Assembly (NCBI GenBank): GCA_019038745.1
Contig: JAHOYV010000060.1
Location: 1 to 33,105, forward strand
DNA: 33,105 nt
From: Gemmatimonadales bacterium
GTDB taxonomy: Bacteria; Krumholzibacteriota; Krumholzibacteriia; LZORAL124-64-63
Reading direction: 5' to 3'
The translations under genes and the position numbers were made by a program. Each line of letters begins with the position of its first letter. The stretch's first letter is position 1. The notes beneath the pieces are model-generated. The model searched no databases and was not told the origin of the DNA. It saw nothing but the letters and a program-made list of their open reading frames with translations. Below, in pieces: positions 16,796 through 26,301 of the stretch.

Positions 16796-19146
16796 AGGAC
16801 ACACCTTCACCCCAAGGCCGATTAGCCTGGAATCTTGTACTGCTGAACATGCTCCTGTTGTTGCTGGCAGGGGTAATGGGCGCCCTACCCCTGGTAGAGG
16901 GAACTTTCGCCCCTGCGGCTCGCCAACTCTTCATCGGCGCCGCTGTGATCATTGCCTGGCTGGTGGCGATTCGATTCATTCTGATGGATACCTGGGGACG
17001 CTGGTTCTGGCTGATCTGCCTGGCCGGGGCCGCCCTGATGGCCGCCCGGTTCGGCTCAGGCGGCATGATTGCCGGGATCGCAATTTCGTGCACGGTGTTG
17101 TCATTTCGACGCTACAAATGCTGGCGCCATGTTTCCGCCCGGCGCCGGGCCCTTGGTTTCGGTTTGGGCATCCTGGCCCTGGTCTTACTATCCCTGGCAC
17201 AAGGGTTTTGGGATTTGCATGATCCCGACGAGGGAATCCATGAAACGGTAAGGAATCTGGGCGGTTGGGCCATGGGGTCCCTGCTCTCCTTCTGGCTCTG
17301 GTCCCTGTTCCACCTTGCCTTGCGAATGAAGCTGCATTTCCTGCGTTTACGCTCCAAGTTGGCAGTCAGCGCCATCCTGATCGGGCTGGTGCCCCTGTTG
17401 TTGCTGGCCCTGCTGGGGGTCATGGTTTTCTATGCGGGTTTGGGCGGGGCCCGAGCCACACGGGCCGCCAATATTTTGGACTCCTGGCGGCAAACCGCGT
17501 CGGTGGGTGTAGATCTCAGCGGAGCTCCCTTCGACACTACGTTTGTTTGGTCAGAATCGGCTACCGAGCCCACTCCCTGGCTTGATTCACCCCATTCTTC
17601 CCGGGCTGTGACCATCCCCGCCCCGGCCTGGGTATCGGATATGGCCGCCGCCCTGGATTACAATCTGATCGCGGTGCCGGGAGCTCGGGACAGCCTGGCC
17701 ACCGCTTCCCTGGACACAACCGGCTGGTTCTTGATGGGTCAAAAAATCTGGCTGATGGACTGGCGGGACGTCGGTGGCGGCCATCCCCGGGTCCGAGCCT
17801 GGCAGCTTGGCACCAAGCCCCTGAAGGAACTTTCAGGGATGATCAAGGCGGGGGTCCACATTACTTCGGTTCGGATCGATGAAGGGGAGGATGGAGAGTT
17901 TACCCTCGGGTCGGCCGAGGACGGTGTACAGCGCTTCCCCGGTCTGAAGGTGATTTACCGGGATGTAAGCGATGATCCCGGTTTCTGGAATGAACTGATC
18001 TATTTCGGCGGCACTCTTTTTCGGATGACCAGTATCGCCAACCGGGAGCTTGATACGGTGACGGTCTTCATCAACCTGCGGGCAGGATGGCAGGACTTGA
18101 AGGCCGAGTTCCTCGAAGGAGAAGATAATCTCAATATTGCCGTTGTCGTAGCTCTGGGAGTAGTGGCCGGCCTGTTCCTGATTCTCGAGATCTTTGCCCT
18201 GTTTTTCGGCGTACGTATCTCCGAGGGCATCGTTTCGGCGGTGCACGTTCTTCACACGGGGACCCGGTCCCTGGGAGCCGGGGATTTGGACACGCACATC
18301 GAATTGCCCAACGAGGACGAGTTTGGTGATCTGGCCTACAGTTTCAACGAGATGACCCACGCCATGAAGAAGGGGCGCGAGGATGCCTTGGCTCGGGAGG
18401 CCCTGACCCGGGAACTGGCCAACGCCCGGGAGATCCAGGAACGTTTGTTGCCGGCCGAGGAGCCCATCGTCAAGGGCTTCCAGGTGGCCGGCGCCAGCAT
18501 TCCCAGCCGGCAGATCGGCGGCGACTACTTCGATTTCCTGCTCCAGGACAATGACTGTCTGGGCGTCGCCATCGGAGATGTCTCGGGCAAGGGCATGCCG
18601 GCGGCGCTGCTGATGTCCAATTTGCAGGCCAGCCTTCACGGCCAGGTGCTTCACCCCAGCAGCGTGGCCGAAATCGTCGGTCGGGTGAATGACTTGTTGG
18701 TCCACTCCACGGATTCCCACATGTTCGCCACCTTCTTCTACGGGCTGTTGGACTTGAACACCGGCACGTTTATCAGCACCAACGCAGGTCATAATCCGCC
18801 CCTGGTGCTGCGCAAGAGTGGAGATATGGAGACCCTCGGCACAGGCGGACTGCTCCTGGGGATGCTGCCGGACCAGCCCTATCGCCAAGAGATGATCACC
18901 CTGGAAGCGGGTGAAGTCGTGGTCCTGTATACCGATGGAATCACCGAGGCGGTGGGGCCGTCGGCCGAGGAGGATGACCCCGAGGCCATGTTCGGGGAGG
19001 AGGCCTTGATAGAGGTCATCCGGCGCAGCAGGCACCTGCCTGCGGTCGGTATCAAGGAGGCCATTTTGGACTCGGTGGCCGAGCACACTTCCGGTGTGGC
19101 CCAGTCCGACGACATTACGTTGGTTGTGATTCGCCGAAAGGATTAG
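16792..19146 (+). CDS. Membrane PP2C-type serine phosphatase (SpoIIE/RsbU domain) with HAMP
   Basis: 784 residues. About seven hydrophobic helices occupy residues 10-215. A region of about 230 residues, probably extracytoplasmic, follows, then a helix at about 446-475. A HAMP linker (GDLDTHIELPNEDEFGDLAYSFNEMT) and a coiled coil lead to the phosphatase domain from about residue 540. Signature motifs are AREIQERLLP, GGDYFDF with metal-ligand Asp578, GDVSGKGMPAALLM with Asp596, TNAGHNPPL and VVLYTDGITEA. Such proteins dephosphorylate anti-anti-sigma (STAS) proteins in partner-switching pathways in response to a membrane signal. No anti-sigma kinase or STAS gene is in the window, so the target lies elsewhere. 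The ATG at 16792 overlaps the upstream hydrolase stop. Confidence 0.93.
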   Translation: MKDTPSPQGRLAWNLVLLNMLLLLLAGVMGALPLVEGTFAPAARQLFIGAAVIIAWLVAIRFILMDTWGRWFWLICLAGAALMAARFGSGGMIAGIAISCTVLSFRRYKCWRHVSARRRALGFGLGILALVLLSLAQGFWDLHDPDEGIHETVRNLGGWAMGSLLSFWLWSLFHLALRMKLHFLRLRSKLAVSAILIGLVPLLLLALLGVMVFYAGLGGARATRAANILDSWRQTASVGVDLSGAPFDTTFVWSESATEPTPWLDSPHSSRAVTIPAPAWVSDMAAALDYNLIAVPGARDSLATASLDTTGWFLMGQKIWLMDWRDVGGGHPRVRAWQLGTKPLKELSGMIKAGVHITSVRIDEGEDGEFTLGSAEDGVQRFPGLKVIYRDVSDDPGFWNELIYFGGTLFRMTSIANRELDTVTVFINLRAGWQDLKAEFLEGEDNLNIAVVVALGVVAGLFLILEIFALFFGVRISEGIVSAVHVLHTGTRSLGAGDLDTHIELPNEDEFGDLAYSFNEMTHAMKKGREDALAREALTRELANAREIQERLLPAEEPIVKGFQVAGASIPSRQIGGDYFDFLLQDNDCLGVAIGDVSGKGMPAALLMSNLQASLHGQVLHPSSVAEIVGRVNDLLVHSTDSHMFATFFYGLLDLNTGTFISTNAGHNPPLVLRKSGDMETLGTGGLLLGMLPDQPYRQEMITLEAGEVVVLYTDGITEAVGPSAEEDDPEAMFGEEALIEVIRRSRHLPAVGIKEAILDSVAEHTSGVAQSDDITLVVIRRKD

Positions 19147-19234
19147 AGCGGTCGGATTAGTCAGTGCTGGATCGAGCGGCTTCCAGCGGGTATCTTTACC
19201 CCCACAATTTTCACCTCAAGAGGGAGTCCCAGCC

Positions 19235-20698
19235 ATGACCCATTGGATCGCCGACAACTACCCCATTCTGCTGGCCCTGGTATTCGTCACCATCATTTTC
19301 CGGCTCTTGCCCAAGGTGGATGTGGGGCATGATAAGAGGTATCTCCGGCGCAGGGTTTTGAACTGGTTACCCCTGGGGTTGACCTACGCGTTCCTGTACA
19401 TGGGACGCTATAACCTGAAGGTCAGCCAGTACGCCTTCGAGGAAATCGCAGGGCCTGACGGCAGCCCGCTGATGGGCAACGCCGGCTTCGGCATCATCTT
19501 CATGGTCGGTACCATTGTCTACGGCGTGTCTTTCCTGATCAACGGTCCTTTGACCGATCGTTTGGGGGGGCGCTTTTCGATTCTCATGGGCGCTGGCGGA
19601 TCCCTGGTGATGAATGCCCTGATGGGTCTTGTCTCGCTCACCTTGCTCAAACATGGGCCCTTGGCCGAATCACTGGCGGCCAACTTTATTCCGGTATTCT
19701 CGATTCTCTACGGCATCAACATGTACTTTCAGAGCTTCGGGGCCGTGGCCATCGTGAAGGTCAATGCTCCCTGGTTTCATGTCAGGGAGCGGGGAGTATT
19801 CGGCGCCATATTCGGTATCCTGATTTCCCTGGGAATTTATTTGGCCTTCGACGTGGGCTATTCCATTCTGGGTGGAATGGGTCTGGCGTGGGTCTTTTTC
19901 ATGCCGGCCGTTCTTCTGGCTGCTTTTTGGGTGCTGGATTTTCTCTATGTGCGCAACAGTCCCAGCGATGCCGGACTGGGCGATTTCAATACGGGTGACG
20001 CTACGAGTGGCGACGATGGCCCACGTTTGGGGGCCCGCGCCGTCTTCAAGAAGATGCTGACCAATCCCATCATCATGACCATCGCGGGGGTGGAGTTCTG
20101 CAGTGGTTTTCTGCGCCAGGCCATTATGCAGTGGTACGGCTCGTTTGCCAAGCAGACCGACGCGGTGCTGGGTTTGAAATCAAGTTTTGTGAATGAGAAC
20201 TGGGGTCTGATGCTCTTCTTCGCCGGCGTAACCGGCGGAATGTTCGCAGGGACCATAAGCGATCACCTGTTTCAGTCGCGGCGTGGCCCGGTGGCCGGCC
20301 TGCTCTATGGGGTCATGCTGGTCGGCGCGGTTGTGCTGACTTTCACCTACTCCACGCCCATCGTGGGCTGGTTGGTGGTCTTCATGTCCATGGCCGTGAT
20401 CGGAGTGCACGGCATGCTCTCCGGCACCGCCAGCATGGACTTCGGCGGCACGAAAAACGTGGGCATCGCCGTGGGAATCATCGATGGCTTCGTCTATCTG
20501 GGCACGGGTATCATGTCCCTGACCTATGCGATCATCCTGCCCAAGGTGGAGCTGGATGCAGCCGGTAAGATCATCGGCGCGGCTACCGACCCCGCCAACT
20601 GGAGAGCCTGGCCCATCGCCATGATTCCCCTGGCGGCGATCGGTTTCCTGCTTGCCTTGCGCCTTTGGAACGCCAAGCCAAAACCGAAGAACGCTTAA
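19235..20698 (+). CDS. MFS transporter, organophosphate:phosphate antiporter (OPA) type
   Basis: A 487-residue inner-membrane transporter with about twelve helices in two halves around a cytoplasmic loop (about residues 240-270, rich in Asp and Gly). The first-half segment YMGRYNLKVSQ places an Arg like the substrate-phosphate-binding Arg of GlpT, and the DRLGGR loop is the MFS signature. Overall it resembles GlpT/UhpC-type carriers of glycerol-3-phosphate or sugar phosphates; the exact substrate is not determined. The start is ATG 19235 after GAGGGAG. It is followed after 10 bp by a TonB-dependent receptor, suggesting a two-membrane uptake route. Confidence 0.88.
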   Translation: MTHWIADNYPILLALVFVTIIFRLLPKVDVGHDKRYLRRRVLNWLPLGLTYAFLYMGRYNLKVSQYAFEEIAGPDGSPLMGNAGFGIIFMVGTIVYGVSFLINGPLTDRLGGRFSILMGAGGSLVMNALMGLVSLTLLKHGPLAESLAANFIPVFSILYGINMYFQSFGAVAIVKVNAPWFHVRERGVFGAIFGILISLGIYLAFDVGYSILGGMGLAWVFFMPAVLLAAFWVLDFLYVRNSPSDAGLGDFNTGDATSGDDGPRLGARAVFKKMLTNPIIMTIAGVEFCSGFLRQAIMQWYGSFAKQTDAVLGLKSSFVNENWGLMLFFAGVTGGMFAGTISDHLFQSRRGPVAGLLYGVMLVGAVVLTFTYSTPIVGWLVVFMSMAVIGVHGMLSGTASMDFGGTKNVGIAVGIIDGFVYLGTGIMSLTYAIILPKVELDAAGKIIGAATDPANWRAWPIAMIPLAAIGFLLALRLWNAKPKPKNA

Positions 20699-20708
20699 GG
20701 ATAGGGCC

Positions 20709-22643
20709 GTGAAATTCCTTGCCTTGATTCCCGTTGGGGCGACCGTTTTGGTCGCTCTGGCTTTTTCCCTCTCGGTTGCCCTGGTGCATGGCGCAGAGGT
20801 AGGCGGTTCCGCCGTTCCTTCGAGTGAACCTGGTTTTCTCTCTGCCGATGAAGACAGCGTTTTCCAGGTGGAACCGTTGAATGTGTTGGGATCCCGGGTG
20901 CCTGCTTCGCTGCTGGGGGTACAGCGCGGAGTGGGAATCATGACTGCCCAGGACATGGCCTCATTGCCAGGCAGGGGTATTCCTGAACTTCTGCAGACGA
21001 TGCCAAGTGTTGTAACAGGGCGAAGATCCCCGGCCGGCGTTCAATCCGACCTTTCGATTCGCGGCTCTACCTTTGAACAGGTTCAGGTACTGCTGGACGG
21101 ATACGATATCGGCGATCCGCAGACCGGGCATCATGTTTTGAATTTACCGCTGGGTAAAGTCGACATCCAGCGGCTGGAGATGCTGCCGGGACATGGCTCG
21201 GCCTTGTATGGATCCGGCGCTTTCGGTGGTACCGTGAATGTCGTGACTCGACGTCCGCAAAAACGTAATGGCGGAGAAGCTGCCCTGACTGGAGGCGGCT
21301 TGGGCATTTGGGGAGCCCGAACAGCGGCTGAATTCGGTAGTCCCGCCAAGCCAATTTCCGGTCGCGTCTCGTTGGAGCGTTTTTCCTATGACGGGCCAGC
21401 CGCAGCCGGCACCGACAGTGATGTCCTGACCGCAACGGGCGCGCTGGCCACAACCGCAGGCGGTGGAGAGACGGAGCTGTTTGCAGGTTGGGCGGCCCGG
21501 GAATTCGGTGCCCCGGGTTTCTACGCCCCGTATCCCAGCTGGGAACGCACCCGGACTTTCTTCGGTGCGATTCGTCACAATCGCATGTATGGAGAACGTT
21601 TGACTCTCGAACCGCGGATTTTCTTTCGCAGGCACGAAGACCGTTTTGTGCTTTTGCGGGAAAATGCCGACGAATACACCAACGATCATGCAACTCGGAA
21701 GGTCGGTTCGGAACTCCGAGGTATTCTGGACCTTGGCGAAATGCTGGCTGCGGCCGTGGCGGTGGAAGGAGTATACGAGGACATCGACAGCCGGGGGCTA
21801 AGGGGCGGTATTTGGGGGGATGCCCTGGGTCGCCACAATCGACGCCGGGTTTCGGTGGCCGCCGAGTTGGACCACGGTGGCCAGGCTGTATGCTGGCAGA
21901 TTGGTGGGCGCCTGGATGCTCGAAGTCGCTACACTCCACGTTTTTCCGGCACAACGTCAATCTCATTAGCCCTGACCGATGAATTGACCGCCCACAGCAG
22001 CGCGGGCACGGTTTACCGCGTTCCCACTTTCACCGAGTTGTATTACGAAGGCGGCAATAACTATGGTGACCCAGGTCTGCGGCCCGAAGAAGGTTGGAGC
22101 TGGGATGCCGGGTTACGGTGGCGCCACAAGCTGTTGCAGGCCGACGTCTCATTTTTCGAACGCCACGAAGAAAACCTGATCGAGTGGGTGGATAATGCGT
22201 TAGAGGAACCGATTATTTGGCGGGTGCAAAACATAGCCGAAGGCACCGTGCGCGGCGTCGAAACCACCGCGGCCTGGCGGCACGATGATGGTCATGTTCT
22301 GCAGACCGGCTGGACCTGGTTGGAAAAGGAAACGACACTGCCCATAAATTTCGTTGGAAAATACGCACTCTTGACGCCGCGGCACGTTCTGACGGGGCGG
22401 AGCACCATGGTCCTGCCCCAACATCTGGCCCTGACTGTGACCGGACGCTACATCGAGAGAACCGGGGGTCCCGAGGCATTCCGTTATTCTTTCCTGTTGG
22501 ACGCGGGTTTGGCCTGGGAGGGTCCGAGCGGCTGGTTTGCCGCCTTGGCCGGGACAAACTTGTTGGATCGTGATTTTGAGGAAGTTCCAGGCGTTTTGAT
22601 GCCGGGCGTGTTGATGACTGTAACAACGGGTCGGCGGTTTTAG
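20709..22643 (+). CDS. TonB-dependent outer-membrane receptor
   Basis: 644 residues. The GTG at 20709 (AAGGA at 20697-20701) opens a signal peptide, MKFLALIPVGATVLVALAFS, cleaved near VHGAEV. A short TonB-box-like region (VEPLNVLGSRVP) precedes the plug domain: GIPELLQTMPSVV, SDLSIRGSTFEQVQVLLDG, VDIQRLEMLPG and GSGAFGGTVNVVTRRP. The remaining roughly 450 residues form the barrel, with ELYYEGGNNYGDPGLRPEEG and NLLDRDFEEVPG, ending in TTGRRF with a terminal Phe as in outer-membrane proteins. The plug resembles BtuB-like receptors, but length and context do not fix the ligand. It overlaps no other gene and converges on the DUF2330 gene. Confidence 0.93.
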   Translation: MKFLALIPVGATVLVALAFSLSVALVHGAEVGGSAVPSSEPGFLSADEDSVFQVEPLNVLGSRVPASLLGVQRGVGIMTAQDMASLPGRGIPELLQTMPSVVTGRRSPAGVQSDLSIRGSTFEQVQVLLDGYDIGDPQTGHHVLNLPLGKVDIQRLEMLPGHGSALYGSGAFGGTVNVVTRRPQKRNGGEAALTGGGLGIWGARTAAEFGSPAKPISGRVSLERFSYDGPAAAGTDSDVLTATGALATTAGGGETELFAGWAAREFGAPGFYAPYPSWERTRTFFGAIRHNRMYGERLTLEPRIFFRRHEDRFVLLRENADEYTNDHATRKVGSELRGILDLGEMLAAAVAVEGVYEDIDSRGLRGGIWGDALGRHNRRRVSVAAELDHGGQAVCWQIGGRLDARSRYTPRFSGTTSISLALTDELTAHSSAGTVYRVPTFTELYYEGGNNYGDPGLRPEEGWSWDAGLRWRHKLLQADVSFFERHEENLIEWVDNALEEPIIWRVQNIAEGTVRGVETTAAWRHDDGHVLQTGWTWLEKETTLPINFVGKYALLTPRHVLTGRSTMVLPQHLALTVTGRYIERTGGPEAFRYSFLLDAGLAWEGPSGWFAALAGTNLLDRDFEEVPGVLMPGVLMTVTTGRRF

Positions 22644-22737
22644 TTCGGTTAAAGGCGGTCTGGCACTGCGCGAAAGGGGCTTCACTGCCGGCACGGACCT
22701 CACGATGGGATGGTGCTTCGGGACCGGTTGCCGGAAA

Positions 22738-23826
22738 TTATCCCGTCTGTCGACGTCGACGTGAACTTGCCCTACGCCAGATCATCCAGCCAAACGTCGA
22801 TCCACCCAGCAGCAGATTGAACAATGGAAAACCACTGTAGTTGATCAGTCGAAATTCGTCGTCGGAGCTCGTGGGAGTCAAAACCAAATCCTCGGACATC
22901 TGCGCCGGAGTATAGGATCGGACCAGCTTCGTCAGGAAGTTTCCTTCCTCCAAATGGATGCCCACGGCGGGAAAACGCTGGTTGATTGCGCTCAACTCGT
23001 CGGCCGAGATGCGGTTGGCGTACCAGGTCTGGGCTCCGGGGTAGGTCATCCTGTGTTCGCCCACGGTGTAGATTATGATTTCCGAGGATTCCGCCGCGCT
23101 GAGGGAGGAGATACGCAAGGGATAGATCATGTCTTCGGATTCAAAGGACAGGTGGATCGGATCCATCTGGCCGTACCAATAGTAAGGCAGATTGGGCAGT
23201 TCGTCCTCCAGGGCGCTTTCGTCAACCTTCAGGGTCACGAAGTACCAGCCCTTTTCTACGTACGATTCCAGAACGGGTGCTATGGTCGCGGTATTGCCGG
23301 GATTAAGAAACTCCCAATCGGTCAGGTAGTCGACAAGCTCATCGGCATTGTCGGATCCGATAATCATTGTCTGGTAAATACCGACCAATTCCTCGGAAAT
23401 GATTTGGACACCGTCCTCCGGCGAGCCGACGGCGTAGTAATTATCCTCGTCACATCCTCCCCAATTGCGGTCCCGGTTCCGGTAGATCGGTTGAGTCAAG
23501 GTGGCGGCCTGGATGAACAATTCCGGATCGGCGGTGTTCAGCGTAGGTAACCCGGGAACGGGTATGACCCAGGCAAAATCCCGGGCGTTGCCTTCGAAGC
23601 GAGGCAGAATCATCAGGTCTTCCTGACCATCGGCCAGCTTGATGAAGGCGATCTGGCTGCTCTCATAAATTTCCATTTGAGGCGGTGCAAAAAATCCGCC
23701 GTCGGCCTGGACGGGGCGGGTCCCGGCCAAGATCGTCAAGAACGTCAGGACCATCAGGATTCCCAGGGGCAGACAAGTATTTATCGGACGGGGGAATAGA
23801 AACCGAAATTTGTTCAGTCTGATCAT
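22738..23826 (-). CDS. DUF2330 family exported protein
   Basis: 362 residues. An N-terminal hydrophobic segment (LPLGILMVLTFLTILAGT) followed by VQADGGFFAPP is a signal peptide. The mature domain has the DUF2330 features: a DGGFFAPP start, IYESSQIAFIKLADGQEDL, and FAWVIPVPGLPTL. A second hydrophobic stretch near the C-terminus (FNLLLGGSTFGWMIW) followed by RRASSRRRR looks like a membrane anchor with a cytoplasmic basic tail, so the protein probably sits on the outer face of the inner membrane. Function is unknown for this family. The start ATG 23826 overlaps the stop of the upstream barrel gene by 4 bp, so the two are translationally coupled. Confidence 0.88.
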   Translation of the reverse strand: MIRLNKFRFLFPRPINTCLPLGILMVLTFLTILAGTRPVQADGGFFAPPQMEIYESSQIAFIKLADGQEDLMILPRFEGNARDFAWVIPVPGLPTLNTADPELFIQAATLTQPIYRNRDRNWGGCDEDNYYAVGSPEDGVQIISEELVGIYQTMIIGSDNADELVDYLTDWEFLNPGNTATIAPVLESYVEKGWYFVTLKVDESALEDELPNLPYYWYGQMDPIHLSFESEDMIYPLRISSLSAAESSEIIIYTVGEHRMTYPGAQTWYANRISADELSAINQRFPAVGIHLEEGNFLTKLVRSYTPAQMSEDLVLTPTSSDDEFRLINYSGFPLFNLLLGGSTFGWMIWRRASSRRRRQTG

Positions 23827-24545
23827 GGTTGAACCTCCGGTGTGTCAGGGCCTTCCTGGATCACTCCCAATTCATAGGAGAAGTACAGTCGGCCGCTGAA
23901 TCCACTCATGTCCAACTCTCGTTGGTTTGATCCGTCGAAGTCGCCACCATTCGCACTCAACATTCCCTCGACTCCGACAACCCATTTATGGTCGGGAAAT
24001 CGCCACTCCGGTCCCAGGGAAATCAGGACTTGTTGGCCCCAACAGGTGTCGGTGTCTATCCCGGCGTCGAAGAAGGGATAGGTCTGGAAATAGGGAACGG
24101 ACTCCTTCATCCAAATCGCCTGGACGAAGGCGCCCAGATTGATCCGGAATGAATTAAGCCGTGAAGTATTGTAGCGGAACCCAAGTTGGATCGGGACAAG
24201 CTTCAGCTTCAGGTCCTGATCCATCTCGAAGGTGGGATCGTTGATTTCCATGCTTTTTGTCTTGCGTCCGTATCCGGCCGAGATCAAAAATTGGGTAGAT
24301 TGGCTGATGTCCATGGTAAGACCGGTACGATGCAGCAGGATCGAACTGTAGGCGTCGCTCATGCCGTCGTTGGTGAAGACAAAACCGCTGACAGAGGTCT
24401 CCAACCGGATATTTACCTTCTGAAGTATGTCATTTTGGAGTTCAGCCCGCCCGTCATTGCCCGCTACGGCGTTGCGCCCGGTACAAAGGAACAATGTCAC
24501 GGCAGTGAAAACAGTCAGAAGAAAGCAGTGCCGGTGCATGTGCAT
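23823..24545 (-). CDS. Small exported protein, probable beta-barrel
   Basis: 240 residues with a signal peptide (HCFLLTVFTAVTLFLCTG...NAVAG). The mature part alternates hydrophobic and polar residues in short strands (TQFLISAGYGRK, LKLVPIQLGFRYNT, SFRINLGAFVQAIW, WVVGVEGMLSANGG, GRLYFSYELGV), as in eight-stranded outer-membrane barrels; the product ends in a Pro/Glu-rich tail rather than a terminal Phe. I recognise no named family. The start is ATG 24545, with AAGGA at 24549-24553; a second ATG two codons in is possible. A TATAAT on the minus strand (24562-24567) may be its -10 box. It is coupled to the DUF2330 gene. Confidence 0.75.
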   Translation of the reverse strand: MHMHRHCFLLTVFTAVTLFLCTGRNAVAGNDGRAELQNDILQKVNIRLETSVSGFVFTNDGMSDAYSSILLHRTGLTMDISQSTQFLISAGYGRKTKSMEINDPTFEMDQDLKLKLVPIQLGFRYNTSRLNSFRINLGAFVQAIWMKESVPYFQTYPFFDAGIDTDTCWGQQVLISLGPEWRFPDHKWVVGVEGMLSANGGDFDGSNQRELDMSGFSGRLYFSYELGVIQEGPDTPEVQP

Positions 24546-24567
24546 TTTCCTTGGTTCGATAATTATA

Positions 24568-25971
24568 TCATGATCCCTTGAACAACATTTGTGCGGCTTC
24601 GTAAACCGTTTCAGATAATGTTGGATGAGGGTGGATCGTCCGCCGCAGGTCTTCGGCAGTGGCAGCCATTTCCATGGCCAACACGCCCTCGGCGATCAAT
24701 TCCCCGGCCCCGGGTCCAGCCACGGCAACTCCCAGGACACGGTCGGTCTCGGGATCGATGATCAACTTGGTAATACCATCGTCTCGCCCCAGGGTAAGTG
24801 TGCGGCCGTTGCCGCGCCAAGGCAATTTTGCGGTCTTGACCTTGATCTTCTGATCGCGGGCCTCGGTTTCGGTCAGGCCGCACCAGGCGATCTCCGGGTC
24901 GGTGAACACTACGGCGGGGATGGCGCGGGGATCATACACGGCCTCGTGGCCGGCGACGGTTTCGGCGGCCACGGCGGCCTCGGCATAGGCCTTATGAGCC
25001 AGCATCGGTTCGCCGGCGATGTCCCCGATGGCGAAGATGTGTGGCTCGGCAGTGCGCCGCTGTTCATCCACCTTCACGAAACGCTTCTCATCCAGCTCAA
25101 CCTTCGTGTTCTGCAATCCCAGGTTTTCGGTGTTGGGTTTGCGCCCGATGGAGATCAACACCTTGGCGAAAACCTCCCGGGTTACTTCGCCCTTCTTGTT
25201 CTCAAGGGACACGGTTACCCCGTTTTCACCCTCTGTCAGTTCAGCCACCTTGGTGCTGAGCAGGATGTTTTCGAGTTTTCCGCCCAGCCGCCGTTTCAGG
25301 ACGGAGACCAGATCGCGGTCGCATCCCGGTAGCAGGCTGTTTGTCATCTCGACAACGGTAACCTTGCTGCCCAGAGCCGCATAGACCGAACCCAACTCCA
25401 ATCCGATGTATCCGCCCCCGACCACCAACAGGGTTTCCGGAATGTCGGACAACTCGAGGGCGCCAGTGGAATCCAGGATGCGCTTCCCGGTAGTTACGCC
25501 CGGCAGCATGAAGGGCCGTGAGCCGGTGGCCAGGATGGCCCGTTCGAATTTCATCTCGCCCCTTGCGCCGTCATGGCCGACCACGTCCAGCGTGTGGGCA
25601 TCCTTGAAGCTGGCCAGTCCTCGCACGTGGGTCAGCTTTCTCTGCTGCACCTTCATGCCCAGCCCGCCGGTCAGTTTGCCGACGACTTCATCTTTCCAGG
25701 TGCGGACCTTGTCGATGTCCACCTTCGGCGGAGTGAAGGTCACGCCGATCTCGGCTGATTCGGCGGTCTCGTTCACTAATTTGGCCACGTGCAACAGGGC
25801 TTTTGATGGGATGCAGCCGCGATGCAGGCACACTCCGCCGGGATTCTCTTCCGGGTCTATGAGGGTGACGTTCAAGCCCAATTCCGCAGCATGGAAGGCG
25901 GCGTGGTATCCACCGGGTCCGGCTCCGATGATCACGAGTTCGGCCTGCTCGGGAATGTTGTTCCTACTCAT
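24568..25971 (-). CDS. lpdA: Dihydrolipoyl dehydrogenase (E3)
   Basis: 467 residues, the usual length. Flavoprotein that reoxidises dihydrolipoamide with NAD+ in 2-oxoacid dehydrogenase or glycine-cleavage complexes. The FAD-binding motif is VIIGAGPGGYHAA near residue 15, and the redox disulfide is Cys48/Cys53 in GGVCLHRGCIPSK. The NAD-binding motif is VVGGGYIGLELGS, and the second FAD motif is IFAIGDIAG. The catalytic base is His449, with Glu454, in HPTLSETVYEA. The sequence CLHRGC is a variant of the common CLNVGC. No E1 or E2 gene is adjacent, so its complex partners are encoded elsewhere. The start is ATG 25971, with a weak purine-rich site upstream. Confidence 0.96.
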   Translation of the reverse strand: MSRNNIPEQAELVIIGAGPGGYHAAFHAAELGLNVTLIDPEENPGGVCLHRGCIPSKALLHVAKLVNETAESAEIGVTFTPPKVDIDKVRTWKDEVVGKLTGGLGMKVQQRKLTHVRGLASFKDAHTLDVVGHDGARGEMKFERAILATGSRPFMLPGVTTGKRILDSTGALELSDIPETLLVVGGGYIGLELGSVYAALGSKVTVVEMTNSLLPGCDRDLVSVLKRRLGGKLENILLSTKVAELTEGENGVTVSLENKKGEVTREVFAKVLISIGRKPNTENLGLQNTKVELDEKRFVKVDEQRRTAEPHIFAIGDIAGEPMLAHKAYAEAAVAAETVAGHEAVYDPRAIPAVVFTDPEIAWCGLTETEARDQKIKVKTAKLPWRGNGRTLTLGRDDGITKLIIDPETDRVLGVAVAGPGAGELIAEGVLAMEMAATAEDLRRTIHPHPTLSETVYEAAQMLFKGS

Positions 25972-26301
25972 GCGATCATCCCTTCATCACTCGGTCGATG
26001 GGTTCTTCCATGGTCCTGCAGATCCATGACGGGCTCAGCCAGGTGCTTGATTCCTGTCCGGGGAATATAAATGGTTTGAGGGCCACAAAATAATTGATTT
26101 TCGGCCTGGGGGGAATCCCTCAGGGTAGAAATTTGAATCCCATCCGGGAAATACTGTACAATCAACTGTGTTTATATTACCGAAAAGTGTCCCCAGGGCT
26201 CATTGGGGGGGCTTACGGATCCATACGGATCCATACGGCCCACTACGTCATGGCCGTTCCAAACGGTTGGCTTGAATACGGAGAGTTACCAATCAACCCA
26301 C
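25972..26301. other. Intergenic region with a tandem 10-bp repeat
   Basis: 330 bp between the lpdA start and the receiver gene's 3' end. It should hold the lpdA promoter, but no strong box is evident. GGATCCATAC is repeated exactly in tandem at 26217-26226 and 26227-26236. A 5-bp hairpin (CCGTT/AACGG) lies at 26254-26266. An open frame on the plus strand here (26094-26366) has no recognisable domain and overlaps the receiver gene, so I do not call it. Confidence 0.5.
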
